Shown: piece after piece, positions 1 to 8,491 of the stretch
Numbering within the stretch: the stretch's first letter is position 1
Layout: every line of letters begins with the position of its first letter
Translations under genes and position numbers: made by a program
Origin: Pseudomonas gessardii
GTDB taxonomy: Bacteria > Pseudomonadota > Gammaproteobacteria > Pseudomonadales > Pseudomonadaceae
Assembly (NCBI RefSeq): GCF_001983165.1
Contig: NZ_MNPU01000019.1
Location: 1-64,000 of the forward strand
Length of the DNA stretch: 64,000 bases
Direction of reading: 5' to 3'
The notes under the pieces: generated by a model
What the model was told of the DNA's origin: nothing
Seen by the model: the letters and a program-made list of their open reading frames with translations, nothing else
Database searches by the model: none

Positions 1-109
1 GTAACTTCTTGAAGATCGTTTTGGAGGGGCATGAAACGAACTCATAAAAACAGAGCCCGTTTCTATTATTGCTTGGCGGAGAAGTCAATTTCTTAACTGA
101 CTGGCATTA

Positions 110-239
110 GGGCTTGCCCGCGATGGCCATAGGTATCTACGCAACTCTCTTCTCGGTCTGTGTACATATCCATTGTTGCGATGGCGGCCAGCCAGCCAAC
201 GTATTTATCGACTGATACACCGCCATCGCGGGCAAGCCC
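110..239. repeat. REP-type inverted repeat pair
   Basis: An 18-nt arm at 110-127 (GGGCTTGCCCGCGATGGC) is repeated in inverted orientation at 222-239. The right arm continues into the CCGCTCCCACAGG tail that is typical of Pseudomonas REP elements. The arms lie about 94 nt apart, the layout of a REP doublet (REPIN/BIME). Such elements sit between genes and are thought to be mobilised in trans by RAYT transposases; no RAYT gene is present in this window. Confidence 0.8.
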
Positions 240-650
240 GCTCCCACAGGGAATGTAGCTTCGCGCTCTGGCTCTGGCTCTGGCTCTGCTGTTGCTTTTG
301 ATCTGGCTTTTGATCTTAGGCGCCCCGTTAAACCACGATGGCCGCAGGCAGGTATTGCGTAGTGGGCACCCCGGCATGGATGCCGGGGTAGCCGCGACAC
401 GGCCATGGATGGCCGATCGCGGCGGGCCCACGGAGCAATGCCTGACTGCGGGCATGCCGAGCCTAGGCGAGGCACCGAGTGGTGGGGCAAGAGCCCTTTG
501 GTTACTTTGGGCTGGGCCGGCACTCCGGCTTTTCCAAAGTGACCCGCCGTCAGGGCGGAACCCTAAGTGGCCGTTACCGCAGCAATGGATATGTACTCAT
601 ATCCAGAAGAGAGTTGTGTAGATACCTATGCCGCGATGGCGGTGTGTCAG
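121..650. repeat. Composite intergenic repeat with an inverted duplication
   Basis: No convincing gene lies in 1-711. The segment at about 121-190 and the segment at about 580-650 are inverted copies of one another. Both carry a CAATGGATATGTAC core followed by GAAGAGAGTTG and GTAGATACCTATG blocks, with a few mismatches. Between them, about 470-575 resembles an intergenic motif I associate with fluorescent pseudomonads (TTTGGTTACTTTGG, later AAAGTGACCCGCCGTCAGGG, then AAGTGGCCGTTACCGCAG). Short open frames through this stretch are by-products of the repeat and are not annotated. The family assignment is from memory. Confidence 0.6.
265..288. repeat. Hexanucleotide microsatellite, four units
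   Basis: Four perfect copies of GCTCTG run in tandem within the intergenic repeat region. The unit encodes only dipeptide repeats in the short open frames that cross it, so it is treated as non-coding. Copy number may vary between isolates. Confidence 0.8.
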
Positions 651-662
651 TCAAGTATTCCT

Positions 663-705
663 AACCTGACACATCGCCATCGCGAGCAAGCCCGCTCCCA
701 CAGGC
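663..705. repeat. Single REP-like element after the chemoreceptor gene
   Basis: The sequence holds the GCGAGCAAGCCCGCTCCCACAG core, the same family as the arms at 222-251 and 56290-56312. It ends a few bases before the stop codon of the minus-strand chemoreceptor gene, so it lies in that transcript's 3' region and may stabilise or end it. Confidence 0.75.
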
Positions 706-711
706 CCAGCG

Positions 712-2331
712 CTAGACGCGGAACCTGGCAACCATCAAGTGCAGCTCCCCGGCCATCTGTGCCAGTTCATGCCCTGCCGTATCGGTATGCCGGGCCCCGA
801 GCAAGACCTGCTCGGACAGGGTGCGAATGCCCACCAGGTTACGATCCACCTCCCGTGCCACCAGCGCCTGCTCTTCGGTGGCGCTGGCGATCATCAGGTT
901 GCGTTCGTTGATCTGCGAGATCGATTGGGTAATCGCTTCCAGCGCCTGGCCCGAGCGCTGGGCCACGCTCAAGGTGGTCCGTACCAGATCGCTGCTGTCC
1001 TGCATCGCGGTCACGGCCTGTTCGGTGTCCAGGCGGATATTGCCGATCATCTGCTCGATCTCCTGGGTCGAGGCCTGGGTGCGATGGGCCAGGGCCCGGA
1101 CCTCATCGGCCACCACCGCAAACCCGCGCCCGGCGTCCCCGGCCCGTGCCGCTTCGATGGCGGCGTTGAGCGCTAGCAGGTTGGTCTGGTCGGCAATGCT
1201 GCGGATCACCTCCAACACGCCGCTGATGTCCTGCACCCGCCCGGCCAGTTGCTGGATACGCACCGAAGTGCCGCTGACCCCGTCGGCCAGGGTGCTGATC
1301 GAGGCGACCGTTTCCTGCACCTGATCATGGCCAAGCTGGGCGGTCTGTGCCGACACACGCGAGGCTTCGCTGGTGCTCACGGCATTGCGCGCCACCTCAT
1401 CCACGGCTGCCGTCATCTCATTGACCGCCGTGGCGGCCTGCTCGATCTCCATGCCTTGCGACTGCAGGCTGCTGCTGGTTTGGCTGCTGACCGCGCTCAA
1501 CTCCTCGGACGAACTGGCCACGCGGTCCACCGACGCGGCGATCTGGCGCACCATTTCGTTGAGGTTGTGCTGCATCTGCTGCATGTTTTTCATCACACTG
1601 CCATCGGCGCTGCCCGCCGTTGGCACCACGGTGGTCAGGTCGCCCTGGGCGATCTGGCTCAACACACGGGCGGCCTCGTCGGGCTCACCGCCCAGGGGCC
1701 GGGTCACGCTGCGGGTGACGATCACCGCTGCCGCCACCACCAGGGCCACGCACAGCAGGAACAGCCCCAGCATATTGCGCCGCGCCTCGCTGTACAGGGT
1801 CTGCGCCGCGTGTTCGCGCTGGGTAAAGATCTGCCCCTGCAAGGCCATCATCGCCTCCAGGCTCTTGAATACGGCCTGCTCGGCGGGTTGCACGTTTTGC
1901 TTGAGCCGGGTCACGCCCTCGGCATGGGCGCCCTGGCGGATCAGCGCCTGCACCTGGGTAAAGGCGGCGACATAGGACTCGCGATGCTGCTTCAGGTCGG
2001 CATAGGCGGCCTGGCCAGCGGGCGTGACGAACAGCGGTTCCAACTGGGTGAAGGCCTCGGTGATGCGTTGCCGCGTGGCGCCAATCGCCTGCTGGGCGGC
2101 CTGGTTGTCCTGGTCGATCAGCAAGTCGCGGGTATTACGGCCGTTGTCGCGCACGCCGGTGGCAATCACCATGATCGGGGCGATTTTCGGCCAGTCCTGC
2201 TGCACGATCAGTTCCGATTGTTGCTTGAGGGTGCCCAGGTCATGCAAGGCGTAGAGCGCCATGCCGGCCAGGGCCAGGGGTGCGATAGCAAAGCCGATCG
2301 CGATGCGGCGGGCGGTGGTTAATCGAGTCAT
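712..2331 (-). CDS. Methyl-accepting chemotaxis protein
   Basis: 539-residue inner-membrane chemoreceptor. A first membrane segment (about residues 8-30) leads into a periplasmic four-helix-bundle sensor of about 150 residues. A second membrane segment (about 187-207) is followed by a HAMP linker and a long cytoplasmic signalling helix. The conserved hairpin tip, with the [13 protein letters not shown] motif, is at about 378-411. It would signal through CheA/CheW to the flagellar motor. The ATG at 2331 is preferred over an in-frame codon at 2406 because GGGAG lies 8 nt upstream and the hydrophobic N-terminus then starts properly. The ligand cannot be deduced. It is a lone gene, unlinked to other che genes here. 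Confidence 0.93.
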   Translation of the reverse strand: MTRLTTARRIAIGFAIAPLALAGMALYALHDLGTLKQQSELIVQQDWPKIAPIMVIATGVRDNGRNTRDLLIDQDNQAAQQAIGATRQRITEAFTQLEPLFVTPAGQAAYADLKQHRESYVAAFTQVQALIRQGAHAEGVTRLKQNVQPAEQAVFKSLEAMMALQGQIFTQREHAAQTLYSEARRNMLGLFLLCVALVVAAAVIVTRSVTRPLGGEPDEAARVLSQIAQGDLTTVVPTAGSADGSVMKNMQQMQHNLNEMVRQIAASVDRVASSSEELSAVSSQTSSSLQSQGMEIEQAATAVNEMTAAVDEVARNAVSTSEASRVSAQTAQLGHDQVQETVASISTLADGVSGTSVRIQQLAGRVQDISGVLEVIRSIADQTNLLALNAAIEAARAGDAGRGFAVVADEVRALAHRTQASTQEIEQMIGNIRLDTEQAVTAMQDSSDLVRTTLSVAQRSGQALEAITQSISQINERNLMIASATEEQALVAREVDRNLVGIRTLSEQVLLGARHTDTAGHELAQMAGELHLMVARFRV

Positions 2332-2430
2332 GTCATAAGCTCCCTGATGAATACCTGCCCCCAGGGGGCAGCATCTTTGAAAATCCGGTGGGAGTTCAAT
2401 CGCCACGCTTGAAAGGGGTCCGCGAAGGGA

Positions 2431-3126
2431 TCAGCCCCGTAAAACAAATGCCGGGAACAGTGCCCGCATTTTCTCCCATAGTTCAGGCAGCAAGGCCTGT
2501 GCCGAAACGCTCGGCAACTGCTCATCGAGCATGCGCGCAGTACGCACCAGTTGTACGGCGAAGCGCTTGACGCCCCGTTCCTGCAAACGCTGGGCCAGCA
2601 GCAAGAGGCGCTGTGGGTCGATCAGGTGCCAGTGCACGGTGGTGCGGCACTCATAGTCCACACCGCTGTGCAGCAACAGGTCGAGGCTGCGCCAATTGGC
2701 GGCGCCGCTGCCCTTGACCTGGGTGATCAACTGGCAGTCCTCGGCCAGGGCCTTGACGTCGAAACCGACCCAATCGGCATGGGCCAGGGCATGGGCAAAC
2801 GCCGTGGGCTTGATCCCGGCGCTGTGCAGGCCGATGCGAAAACCCATCTGGCGTACTTCGTCCATGGCCGCGGGCAGGCCTTCCTGCAAGGTCGGTTCGC
2901 CACCGCTGAACACCACGGCGTCCAACAGGTCCTGGCGCCGTTGCAGAAACAGCAAAACCCGGCGCCAATCCACCTCATCGCTGCCGCGAGGGGGGATCAG
3001 GTCCGGGTTATGGCAGTACCGACACCGCCAGGCACAGCCCTGGCAAAACAGCACGCAGGCGAGCATGCCGGGGTAGTCGAGGGTGGTCAGGGGCACCAGG
3101 CCCCCAACCCGTAGCGCTCGACTCAT
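2431..3126 (-). CDS. nrdG: Anaerobic ribonucleotide reductase activating protein (radical SAM)
   Basis: 231 residues. NrdG uses S-adenosylmethionine and a [4Fe-4S] cluster to place the glycyl radical on class III ribonucleotide reductase. The radical-SAM triad C-x3-C-x2-C is visible as C-A-W-R-C-R-Y-C near residue 33, followed by an S-G-G-E-P-T-type motif. The start ATG overlaps the stop of the 51-residue glycyl-radical ORF (ATGA), so translation is probably coupled. Gene order nrdD, small radical ORF, nrdG on the minus strand suggests one oxygen-controlled operon from the box at 5395-5408. Confidence 0.93.
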   Translation of the reverse strand: MSRALRVGGLVPLTTLDYPGMLACVLFCQGCAWRCRYCHNPDLIPPRGSDEVDWRRVLLFLQRRQDLLDAVVFSGGEPTLQEGLPAAMDEVRQMGFRIGLHSAGIKPTAFAHALAHADWVGFDVKALAEDCQLITQVKGSGAANWRSLDLLLHSGVDYECRTTVHWHLIDPQRLLLLAQRLQERGVKRFAVQLVRTARMLDEQLPSVSAQALLPELWEKMRALFPAFVLRG

Positions 3127-3278
3127 TGGCGCCCGGCCGCAGCGGCACTTTCGGTAAAGTGCGCGCGCTCACGGTGCTCCGATTGTTTGCCGGGGTTGAA
3201 GGCCGAAACCGGTCGGTGGTAGCCCATGACACGGGTCCAGACTTCACAGCGTTGGCGTTGGGGCTGGGAGGTTTGCAT
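3123..3278 (-). CDS. Separate glycyl-radical segment of class III RNR (51 aa)
   Basis: 51 residues with the C-terminal NrdD signature: E-V-W-T-R-V-M-G-Y-H-R-P-V, then F-N-P-G-K-Q and R-E-R. Gly19 in R-V-M-G-Y is the expected radical site. In ordinary NrdD proteins this segment directly follows the zinc site of the same polypeptide; here the main NrdD ORF stops just after that site. The ORF has its own strong ribosome site (AAGGAG, 7 nt before ATG) and starts 35 nt after the nrdD stop in a different frame, so simple readthrough cannot join them. It probably associates with NrdD so that NrdG can activate the complex, much as the free glycyl-radical protein YfiD/GrcA does for pyruvate formate-lyase. 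Similar split genes may already be known in pseudomonads. Confidence 0.85.
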   Translation of the reverse strand: MQTSQPQRQRCEVWTRVMGYHRPVSAFNPGKQSEHRERAHFTESAAAAGRQ

Positions 3279-3313
3279 GGTGAATCTCCTTGGGGTTGGA
3301 ATAGGGTTGGCGT

Positions 3314-5308
3314 CTACAGGGCGATGCCCAGGGCTTCGTCACACTTGGGGCAGAACTCATGTTCGCCCGCCAGGTAGCCATGCACTGGGCAGATGGAGAA
3401 CGTCGGCGTCACCGTCAGGTACGGCAGGCGGAAGCGCCCCAGGGCCTTGCGCACCAGTTGCTTGCAGGCCTGGGCCGAGGAGATCTGCTCGGCCATATAC
3501 AGGTGCAGCACGGTGCCGCCGGTGTATTTGCATTGCAGTTCGTCTTGCAGCTCCAGGGCCTCGAAGGGGTCCTCGGTATAGCCCACCGGCAGCTGCGAGG
3601 AGTTGGTGTAGTACGGCGCGTCAAGGCTGCCGGCCTGGAGGATGGCGGGGAAGCGCTTGAGGTCTTCCTTGGCAAACCGGTAGGTGGTGCCTTCGGCCGG
3701 CGTGGCTTCCAGGTTGTACAGGTGGCCGGTTTCCTCCTGGAAGCGCAGCAACGTGGCGCGCACATGGTCCAGCACCTGCAGCGCAAACTCGCGGCCACGG
3801 GCGGTGTGCGTGCCCTCCTCGTCCCCGGTGAAGTTGCGCAGCATTTCGTGCATGCCGTTAAGGCCAATGGTGGAGAAGTGATTGCGCAAGGTGCCCAGGT
3901 AGCGCTTGGTGTAGGGGTACAAGCCGGCATCCATGTGGTGCTGGATCACTTTGCGCTTGACCTCCAGGCTTTCCATCGCCAGTTCCATCAAGTGGTCCAG
4001 GCGTTGCAGCAGGCCACTGGTGTCGCCCTTGAACAGATAGCCCAGGCGTGCGCAGTTGATCGTCACCACGCCCAAGGAACCGGTCTGCTCCGCCGAGCCG
4101 AACAACCCGCCGCCACGCTTGAGCAACTCGCGTACGTCCAGTTGCAAGCGGCAGCACATCGAGCGCACCTGGTTGGGCTGCATATCGGAGTTGAGGAAGT
4201 TCTGGAAGTACGGCAGGCCGTAGCGCGCCGTCATCTCGAACAGGCGGTCGGCGTTTTCGCTGTCCCACGGGAAGTCATGGGTGATGTTGTAGGTGGGGAT
4301 CGGGAAGGTAAATACCCGGCCCTTGGCGTCGCCCGCCTGCATCACTTCGATGTAGGCACGGTTGATCAGCTCCATTTCCGCTTGCAGGTCGCCGTAGGCA
4401 AACGGCATTTCTTCGCCGCCAATAATCGGGATCTGCTCGCGCAAGTCCTCCGGGCAGACCCAGTCGAATGTGAGGTTGGTAAACGGCGTCTGGGTGCCCC
4501 AGCGCGATGGCACGTTGAGGTTGTAGATGAACTCCTGCACCGCCTGGCGGATCTCGGGGAACGTCAGTTGGTCCTTGCGCACAAAGGGCGCCAGGTAGGT
4601 GTCGAACGAGCTGAACGCCTGGGCGCCGGCCCACTCGTTCTGCAGGGTGCCGAGGAAATTGACCATCTGCCCCAGGGCGCTGCCCAGATGCTTGGGCGGC
4701 CCGGCTTCAACGCGGCCCGGCACGCCATTGAGGCCTTCGTGCAGCAGCGTGCGCAGGGACCAGCCGGCGCAATAGCCGGCGAGCATGTCCAGGTCATGGA
4801 TATGCAAATCCGCCTCGCGGTGGGCCTGGCCGATCTCCTGGCTGTAGACCTCGTCCAGCCAGTAATTGGCGGTAACCTTGCCCGACACATTGAGCACCAG
4901 CCCGCCCAGGGAATAGCCCTGGTTGGCGTTGGCCTGCACGCGCCAGTCTTCACGGTCGAGGTACTCGTTCATCGAGGTGGCGACCTCCACCAGGGTCTTG
5001 CGATCCCGACGCAGGCGCCCATGCTGCTCGCGGTAGACGATATAGGCGCGCATCGCCAGAAAGTACCCGGCATCCATCAGCACCCGCTCAACACTGTCCT
5101 GGATCTGCTCCACATCCAGACGAACAATCCCGCGCAACCGGGCAAGCACCGCCCCCAACAACAGATCGACCTCGGCATCCTGATACTCACCGGTGGCGTT
5201 GCCCGCGGCGATCATCGCCTGGCGGATTTTCTCGGCGTCAAAGGCAACAAGGGTGCCATCGCGCTTGTGTAGGCGGGTACTGGCCAGCGGGCTTGAGGTG
5301 ATCTGCAT
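3314..5308 (-). CDS. nrdD: Anaerobic ribonucleoside-triphosphate reductase, main polypeptide
   Basis: 664 residues. Class III enzyme that reduces ribonucleoside triphosphates without oxygen. An ATP-cone covers about residues 14-100. The catalytic barrel follows, with Cys180 (G-Y-C-A-G-W-S) and the Cys385-Cys386 pair (M-C-C-R-L), which align with active-site cysteines known in E. coli NrdD. The extreme C-terminus holds the zinc motif Cys640, His643, Cys653, Cys656, and then the ORF ends without the glycyl-radical segment, which is encoded by the next ORF. The ATG at 5308 is chosen because GGAG lies 6 nt upstream; the in-frame codon at 5320 is TTG. The promoter has an Anr-type box and a TACCAT -10 at 5367-5372. 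Confidence 0.95.
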   Translation of the reverse strand: MQITSSPLASTRLHKRDGTLVAFDAEKIRQAMIAAGNATGEYQDAEVDLLLGAVLARLRGIVRLDVEQIQDSVERVLMDAGYFLAMRAYIVYREQHGRLRRDRKTLVEVATSMNEYLDREDWRVQANANQGYSLGGLVLNVSGKVTANYWLDEVYSQEIGQAHREADLHIHDLDMLAGYCAGWSLRTLLHEGLNGVPGRVEAGPPKHLGSALGQMVNFLGTLQNEWAGAQAFSSFDTYLAPFVRKDQLTFPEIRQAVQEFIYNLNVPSRWGTQTPFTNLTFDWVCPEDLREQIPIIGGEEMPFAYGDLQAEMELINRAYIEVMQAGDAKGRVFTFPIPTYNITHDFPWDSENADRLFEMTARYGLPYFQNFLNSDMQPNQVRSMCCRLQLDVRELLKRGGGLFGSAEQTGSLGVVTINCARLGYLFKGDTSGLLQRLDHLMELAMESLEVKRKVIQHHMDAGLYPYTKRYLGTLRNHFSTIGLNGMHEMLRNFTGDEEGTHTARGREFALQVLDHVRATLLRFQEETGHLYNLEATPAEGTTYRFAKEDLKRFPAILQAGSLDAPYYTNSSQLPVGYTEDPFEALELQDELQCKYTGGTVLHLYMAEQISSAQACKQLVRKALGRFRLPYLTVTPTFSICPVHGYLAGEHEFCPKCDEALGIAL

Positions 5309-5394
5309 TGAGGGCTCCAAACACTACATATAGATTTAATAATTTGTATAAACACAATATGCAGTGATGGTACGCAGTGAAAGGTGGGTTGCAA

Positions 5395-5408
5395 TTGATC
5401 AGGGTCAA
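5395..5408 (-). promoter_or_regulatory. Anr/Dnr (FNR-type) box for nrdD
   Basis: TTGAT-CAGG-GTCAA matches the TTGAT-N4-ATCAA consensus with one difference. Its centre at 5401.5 predicts, by class II geometry (-41.5), a start near 5360. A TACCAT -10 sits at 5367-5372, and nrdD begins at 5308. The box overlaps the stop codon (5405-5407) of the neighbouring nuclease gene. Confidence 0.8.
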
Positions 5409-6457
5409 GTTTGCGCAGAGGTATCGTCACAGGCCAGTTCACGTTCAATCTGTTCGATGCTGGGCAAGCTGGTTTGCAGTTCTGCCGGGAGGGAGCCGAC
5501 CAACTGGTACTCCGCCACCCCGATGGGTCGAGCGCTGTCGCGCAAGGCATATTCAGCCACGATCTTGTTTTTGCTTTTGCACAGCAGCAAACCAATGGTG
5601 GGGCTGTCTTGTGGGTGCTTGAGTTGGGCGTCCACCGCGGCGAGGTAAAAACCCAACTGCCCCAGATGCTCTGGCTTGAACTTGCCGGCCTTGAGCTCAA
5701 TAGCGACGTAACAGCGCAATTTCAGGTGGTAAAACAGCAGGTCAATAAAGAACTCCTCGCCGCCCACATCCAGCAGTACCTGCTTGCCGACGAAGGCAAA
5801 GCCTGCCCCCAACTCCAGTAGAAAGTCGGTGACATGCTTGATCAGTGCGCTTTCGATCTCACGCTCCTGCGCGTCCAGGGTCAGCCCCAGAAAGTCGAAA
5901 CGATAGGGATCTTTCAGCGACTCGCGGGCCAAGTCCGATTGGGGCTTGGGCAGCAGGTTTTCAAAGTTGCTGACAGCATTGCCACTACGCTCCAGCAAAC
6001 GGGTCTCGATTTGCATGACCAGAATATTGCGTGACCAGTTGTGTTCAATGGCTTGGGCGGCGTACCAGCGGCGGGTTTCGGGGCCGGGCAGTTTATCCAG
6101 CAGGACCAAATTATGACCCCACGGCAATTGTGCAGCAGCCTGTTGCACAAATTGAACATCAGGCCAAGCCTCGGCAAATGCGCGCATATACTTGAGGTTA
6201 CGCGGCGAAAAACCTTTCATATCAGGAAAAGCCGAACGCAAATCCCGCGCCAGACGCTCAATGACTTTGGCTCCCCACCCCTGCTGCGCCTGTCGGGTCA
6301 ATATGTCCTGGCCAATCTGCCAGTACAGCAGCACAAGCTCGCGGTTTACCGCCAGGGATGCACGAATCTGGGCAGAGTGGATGCGTTTTTTCAATTCCTT
6401 CAACCAGTCGCCATATCCCTCAGGTGGTGTAGTGAGGCCATCATCTGATCGATTCAT
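5405..6457 (-). CDS. DUF1016/YhcG-like PD-(D/E)XK nuclease
   Basis: 350 residues. The N-terminal DUF1016-type helical domain (about 15-150) contains the L-Y-W-x-I-G and S-x-R-N-L-x-Y-M-R signatures. A C-terminal PD-(D/E)XK nuclease domain has an acidic residue in the F-I-D-L-L-F-Y strand followed by A-I-E-L-K, the expected D...E-x-K metal site. Relatives are found near restriction-modification and other defence genes, but no partner is visible here. The start at 6457 has AAGGAA upstream; an extension to 6601 lacks family similarity. The gene ends inside the nrdD promoter box, so it may be a later insertion. Its biological role is not established from the sequence. Confidence 0.85.
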   Translation of the reverse strand: MNRSDDGLTTPPEGYGDWLKELKKRIHSAQIRASLAVNRELVLLYWQIGQDILTRQAQQGWGAKVIERLARDLRSAFPDMKGFSPRNLKYMRAFAEAWPDVQFVQQAAAQLPWGHNLVLLDKLPGPETRRWYAAQAIEHNWSRNILVMQIETRLLERSGNAVSNFENLLPKPQSDLARESLKDPYRFDFLGLTLDAQEREIESALIKHVTDFLLELGAGFAFVGKQVLLDVGGEEFFIDLLFYHLKLRCYVAIELKAGKFKPEHLGQLGFYLAAVDAQLKHPQDSPTIGLLLCKSKNKIVAEYALRDSARPIGVAEYQLVGSLPAELQTSLPSIEQIERELACDDTSAQT

Positions 6458-6590
6458 TCCGAGTTCCTTGTCGATATTGCACGTTGTAGAAACCAGCAAT
6501 GGTAACGACGGAAAAAAGCCACGCGGGCCAGCGGAATGCCCTTGATACAAAATGACGGGAACTACTATGCAACAGGGTTCCAGCACCTCC

Positions 6591-7577
6591 TCACCCCCCA
6601 CTCATATTCATAAACCGCACCACCTGCACCTCGCCCTGCCCGGTGAAATCATGGCGCAATGGCTTGCCCCGCAACGCCTTGTGCAGCGCTTCCACCAACG
6701 GCTGGTCATCCAGTGGATAGCGGCGTACCAACGCCCGAAAATCCACCGCATTGTCCTGCCCCAGGCACAACAGCAACTGCCCTTCCACCGTCATCCGCAC
6801 CCGGTTGCAGCTGGCGCAGAAGTTATGGGAGTTGGGCGAGATAAAGCCGATGCGCGTCTGCGGATGCCGGGCCAGGCGTACATAGCGCGCCGGGCCGCCG
6901 CTGTTTTCGGGGCTGTCGAGCAGCGGGTGATGTTCAGCAATCAACGCCCGCACCTGTTCGCTGGAGCAGAAGGATTCGCCCCGCGAGCGCCCCACATCCC
7001 CCAGCGGCATCTCTTCGATAAAGCTGATATCGATGCCCTGGTCGATGGCGTACTGCACCAGCGCCGGGACTTCATCGAAGTTGCGCCCCTGCATCACCAC
7101 GCAGTTGAGCTTGACCCGCTCGAACCCGGCATCCCGTGCCGCCTCGATGCCGTCCAGTACCTGGCGCAGGTCGCCGTTGCGGGTAATCGCGCGAAAGCGT
7201 TCGGGGTCGAGGCTGTCGAGGCTGATGTTCATGCGTTTGACCCCAGCCTCCACCAGCGGCCGCGCCAGGCGCCCCAGTTGCGAGCCGTTGCTGGTCATCA
7301 CCAGTTCGCGCAGGCCAGGCAACGCGGCGATATGGCGGCACAGCTCGACAATGCCCGGACGGATCAGCGGTTCGCCCCCGGTCAGGCGGATCTTGCGCAC
7401 ACCCTGGCTGACGAACACCGTCGCCAGCCGTTGCAGCTCCTCCAAGGTCAGCACCTGCTGGCGCGGCAGGAAGGTCATGTTTTTCGCCATGCAATACACA
7501 CAACGAAAATCACAACGATCGGTCACCGACAACCGCAGGTAGTCAATGGAACGGCCCACACCATCCACCAGGCTCAT
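6591..7577 (-). CDS. moaA: GTP 3',8-cyclase, molybdenum cofactor synthesis
   Basis: 328 residues. Radical-SAM enzyme catalysing the first step of molybdopterin synthesis, the rearrangement of GTP. The N-terminal cluster motif is Cys22, Cys26, Cys29 (C-D-F-R-C-V-Y-C). A second cluster site near the C-terminus (F-C-A-S-C-N-R-V-R, then a further Cys) and the terminal Gly-Gly are both present. It is the last gene of the nar operon, starting 1 nt after the upstream ppiC stop, and would supply cofactor for NarG when nitrate respiration is induced. The ATG at 7577 is chosen because similarity begins there; the frame extends upstream into the ppiC gene. Confidence 0.95.
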   Translation of the reverse strand: MSLVDGVGRSIDYLRLSVTDRCDFRCVYCMAKNMTFLPRQQVLTLEELQRLATVFVSQGVRKIRLTGGEPLIRPGIVELCRHIAALPGLRELVMTSNGSQLGRLARPLVEAGVKRMNISLDSLDPERFRAITRNGDLRQVLDGIEAARDAGFERVKLNCVVMQGRNFDEVPALVQYAIDQGIDISFIEEMPLGDVGRSRGESFCSSEQVRALIAEHHPLLDSPENSGGPARYVRLARHPQTRIGFISPNSHNFCASCNRVRMTVEGQLLLCLGQDNAVDFRALVRRYPLDDQPLVEALHKALRGKPLRHDFTGQGEVQVVRFMNMSGG

Positions 7578-7578
7578 G

Positions 7579-8481
7579 TCACTGCACCAACGGCGAGTCG
7601 GCGCCCTGCAACGCGATGCCACGCACATCGGCCGCGCCAATCAGGGTTTGCAGGTATTGCACCAGGGCCTTCTGCCACACCCCTTGCTGCAACTGGGTGC
7701 GGATCGCCGTAGCCACCGCCTCGTATGGCAGCGCCTGGCCTTCGATGCGTTGATCGACGCTGATGACATGCCAGCCATAACGGCTTTCCAGGGGTTTACT
7801 GGCCAGCCCTGGCGCCAGGGTGAACAACTGGCGCTCCAGCTCCGGCACGGTCTGGCCCTTGCTGACCTGCCCGAGCGAGCCGCCCTGGGCCTTGGAGGGG
7901 CACGCCGAATACTTCAGCGCCAGTTCGGCAAACGCGTCGGGCGTCTCCTCCAGGCTCAGCAACAGCACCTCGGCCTGGGAGTGCGCCACATGCCGCGCCT
8001 CGGCGTCATCCGGCGCGCACTCCAGCAGGATGTGCCGCACCGCCAGCAACGGCGCGCTGTGAAAGCGCCCGCGATTGCTCTCGAAGTAGCGCACACAGGT
8101 GGCCTCGTCACAGTCCGGCACCTTGACTTCGCGCTCCAGCAACAGACGGGTCGCCGCCTCCTCTTCGTTCTCGCCGGCGCCCACTTCCAGCTGCACATCC
8201 AACTCGCGAATCCGCTGCTGCAACAGCTCACGGATCACCAGCGCGCGGGCGGCGAGGAACACCGCCTCCTCGCGGCTTTGCGCCGGGTGATATTGCAGCT
8301 CCTGGGCCATCGTCTCGGGGCTGATCAGCACCCCGTTGACGCTGACAATCGGCCATTCCTGCTCGCTGCTGGCGATCAGTTGCGGCTCAACCGCCACCTC
8401 GACCTCAGGCACCACGATTTCCACCGCCTTGGCCGAAGAACTGCAACCGCCACCGCCACCACATCCGCATCCTGTCGTCAT
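7579..8481 (-). CDS. PpiC-type peptidyl-prolyl isomerase of the nar operon
   Basis: 300 residues. The C-terminal half is a parvulin/PpiC rotamase domain (R-H-I-L-L-E at about 155, then the G-G-S-L-G-Q and R-Y-G-W-H-V-I motifs). The N-terminal half resembles NifM/SurA-like chaperone helices. The first 17 residues are odd: three cysteines set in a glycine run, then serines. There is no signal peptide, so it probably acts in the cytoplasm, perhaps in maturation of the NarGHI complex, since homologous genes sit between narI and moaA in other pseudomonads. The start at 8481 has GAGGAG 6 nt upstream. Confidence 0.9.
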   Translation of the reverse strand: MTTGCGCGGGGGCSSSAKAVEIVVPEVEVAVEPQLIASSEQEWPIVSVNGVLISPETMAQELQYHPAQSREEAVFLAARALVIRELLQQRIRELDVQLEVGAGENEEEAATRLLLEREVKVPDCDEATCVRYFESNRGRFHSAPLLAVRHILLECAPDDAEARHVAHSQAEVLLLSLEETPDAFAELALKYSACPSKAQGGSLGQVSKGQTVPELERQLFTLAPGLASKPLESRYGWHVISVDQRIEGQALPYEAVATAIRTQLQQGVWQKALVQYLQTLIGAADVRGIALQGADSPLVQ

Positions 8482-8491
8482 GACGTTCTCC

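Noticed and set aside
265..288. Tandem repeat as a possible CRISPR array
   Set aside because: Six-base units without spacers. No repeat-spacer array or cas gene was found anywhere in the window.
93..911. Short open frames with Arg-Ala or Glu-Pro dipeptide runs at the left end
   Set aside because: They are produced by the GCTCTG microsatellite and intergenic repeats; none has a good start site or conserved feature.
3279..3313. Frameshift or sequencing error joining nrdD to the radical ORF
   Set aside because: The 35-nt gap has a well-placed AAGGAG and ATG, and the upstream frame ends in a clean stop just after the zinc motif. A single-base error would not remove both features. It is treated as a real split, with resequencing named as the check.
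3359..5272. Long open frame on the plus strand opposite nrdD
   Set aside because: Mirror of a high-GC coding region; composition is His/Gln/Val/Leu biased with no family motifs, and nrdD on the other strand is certain.
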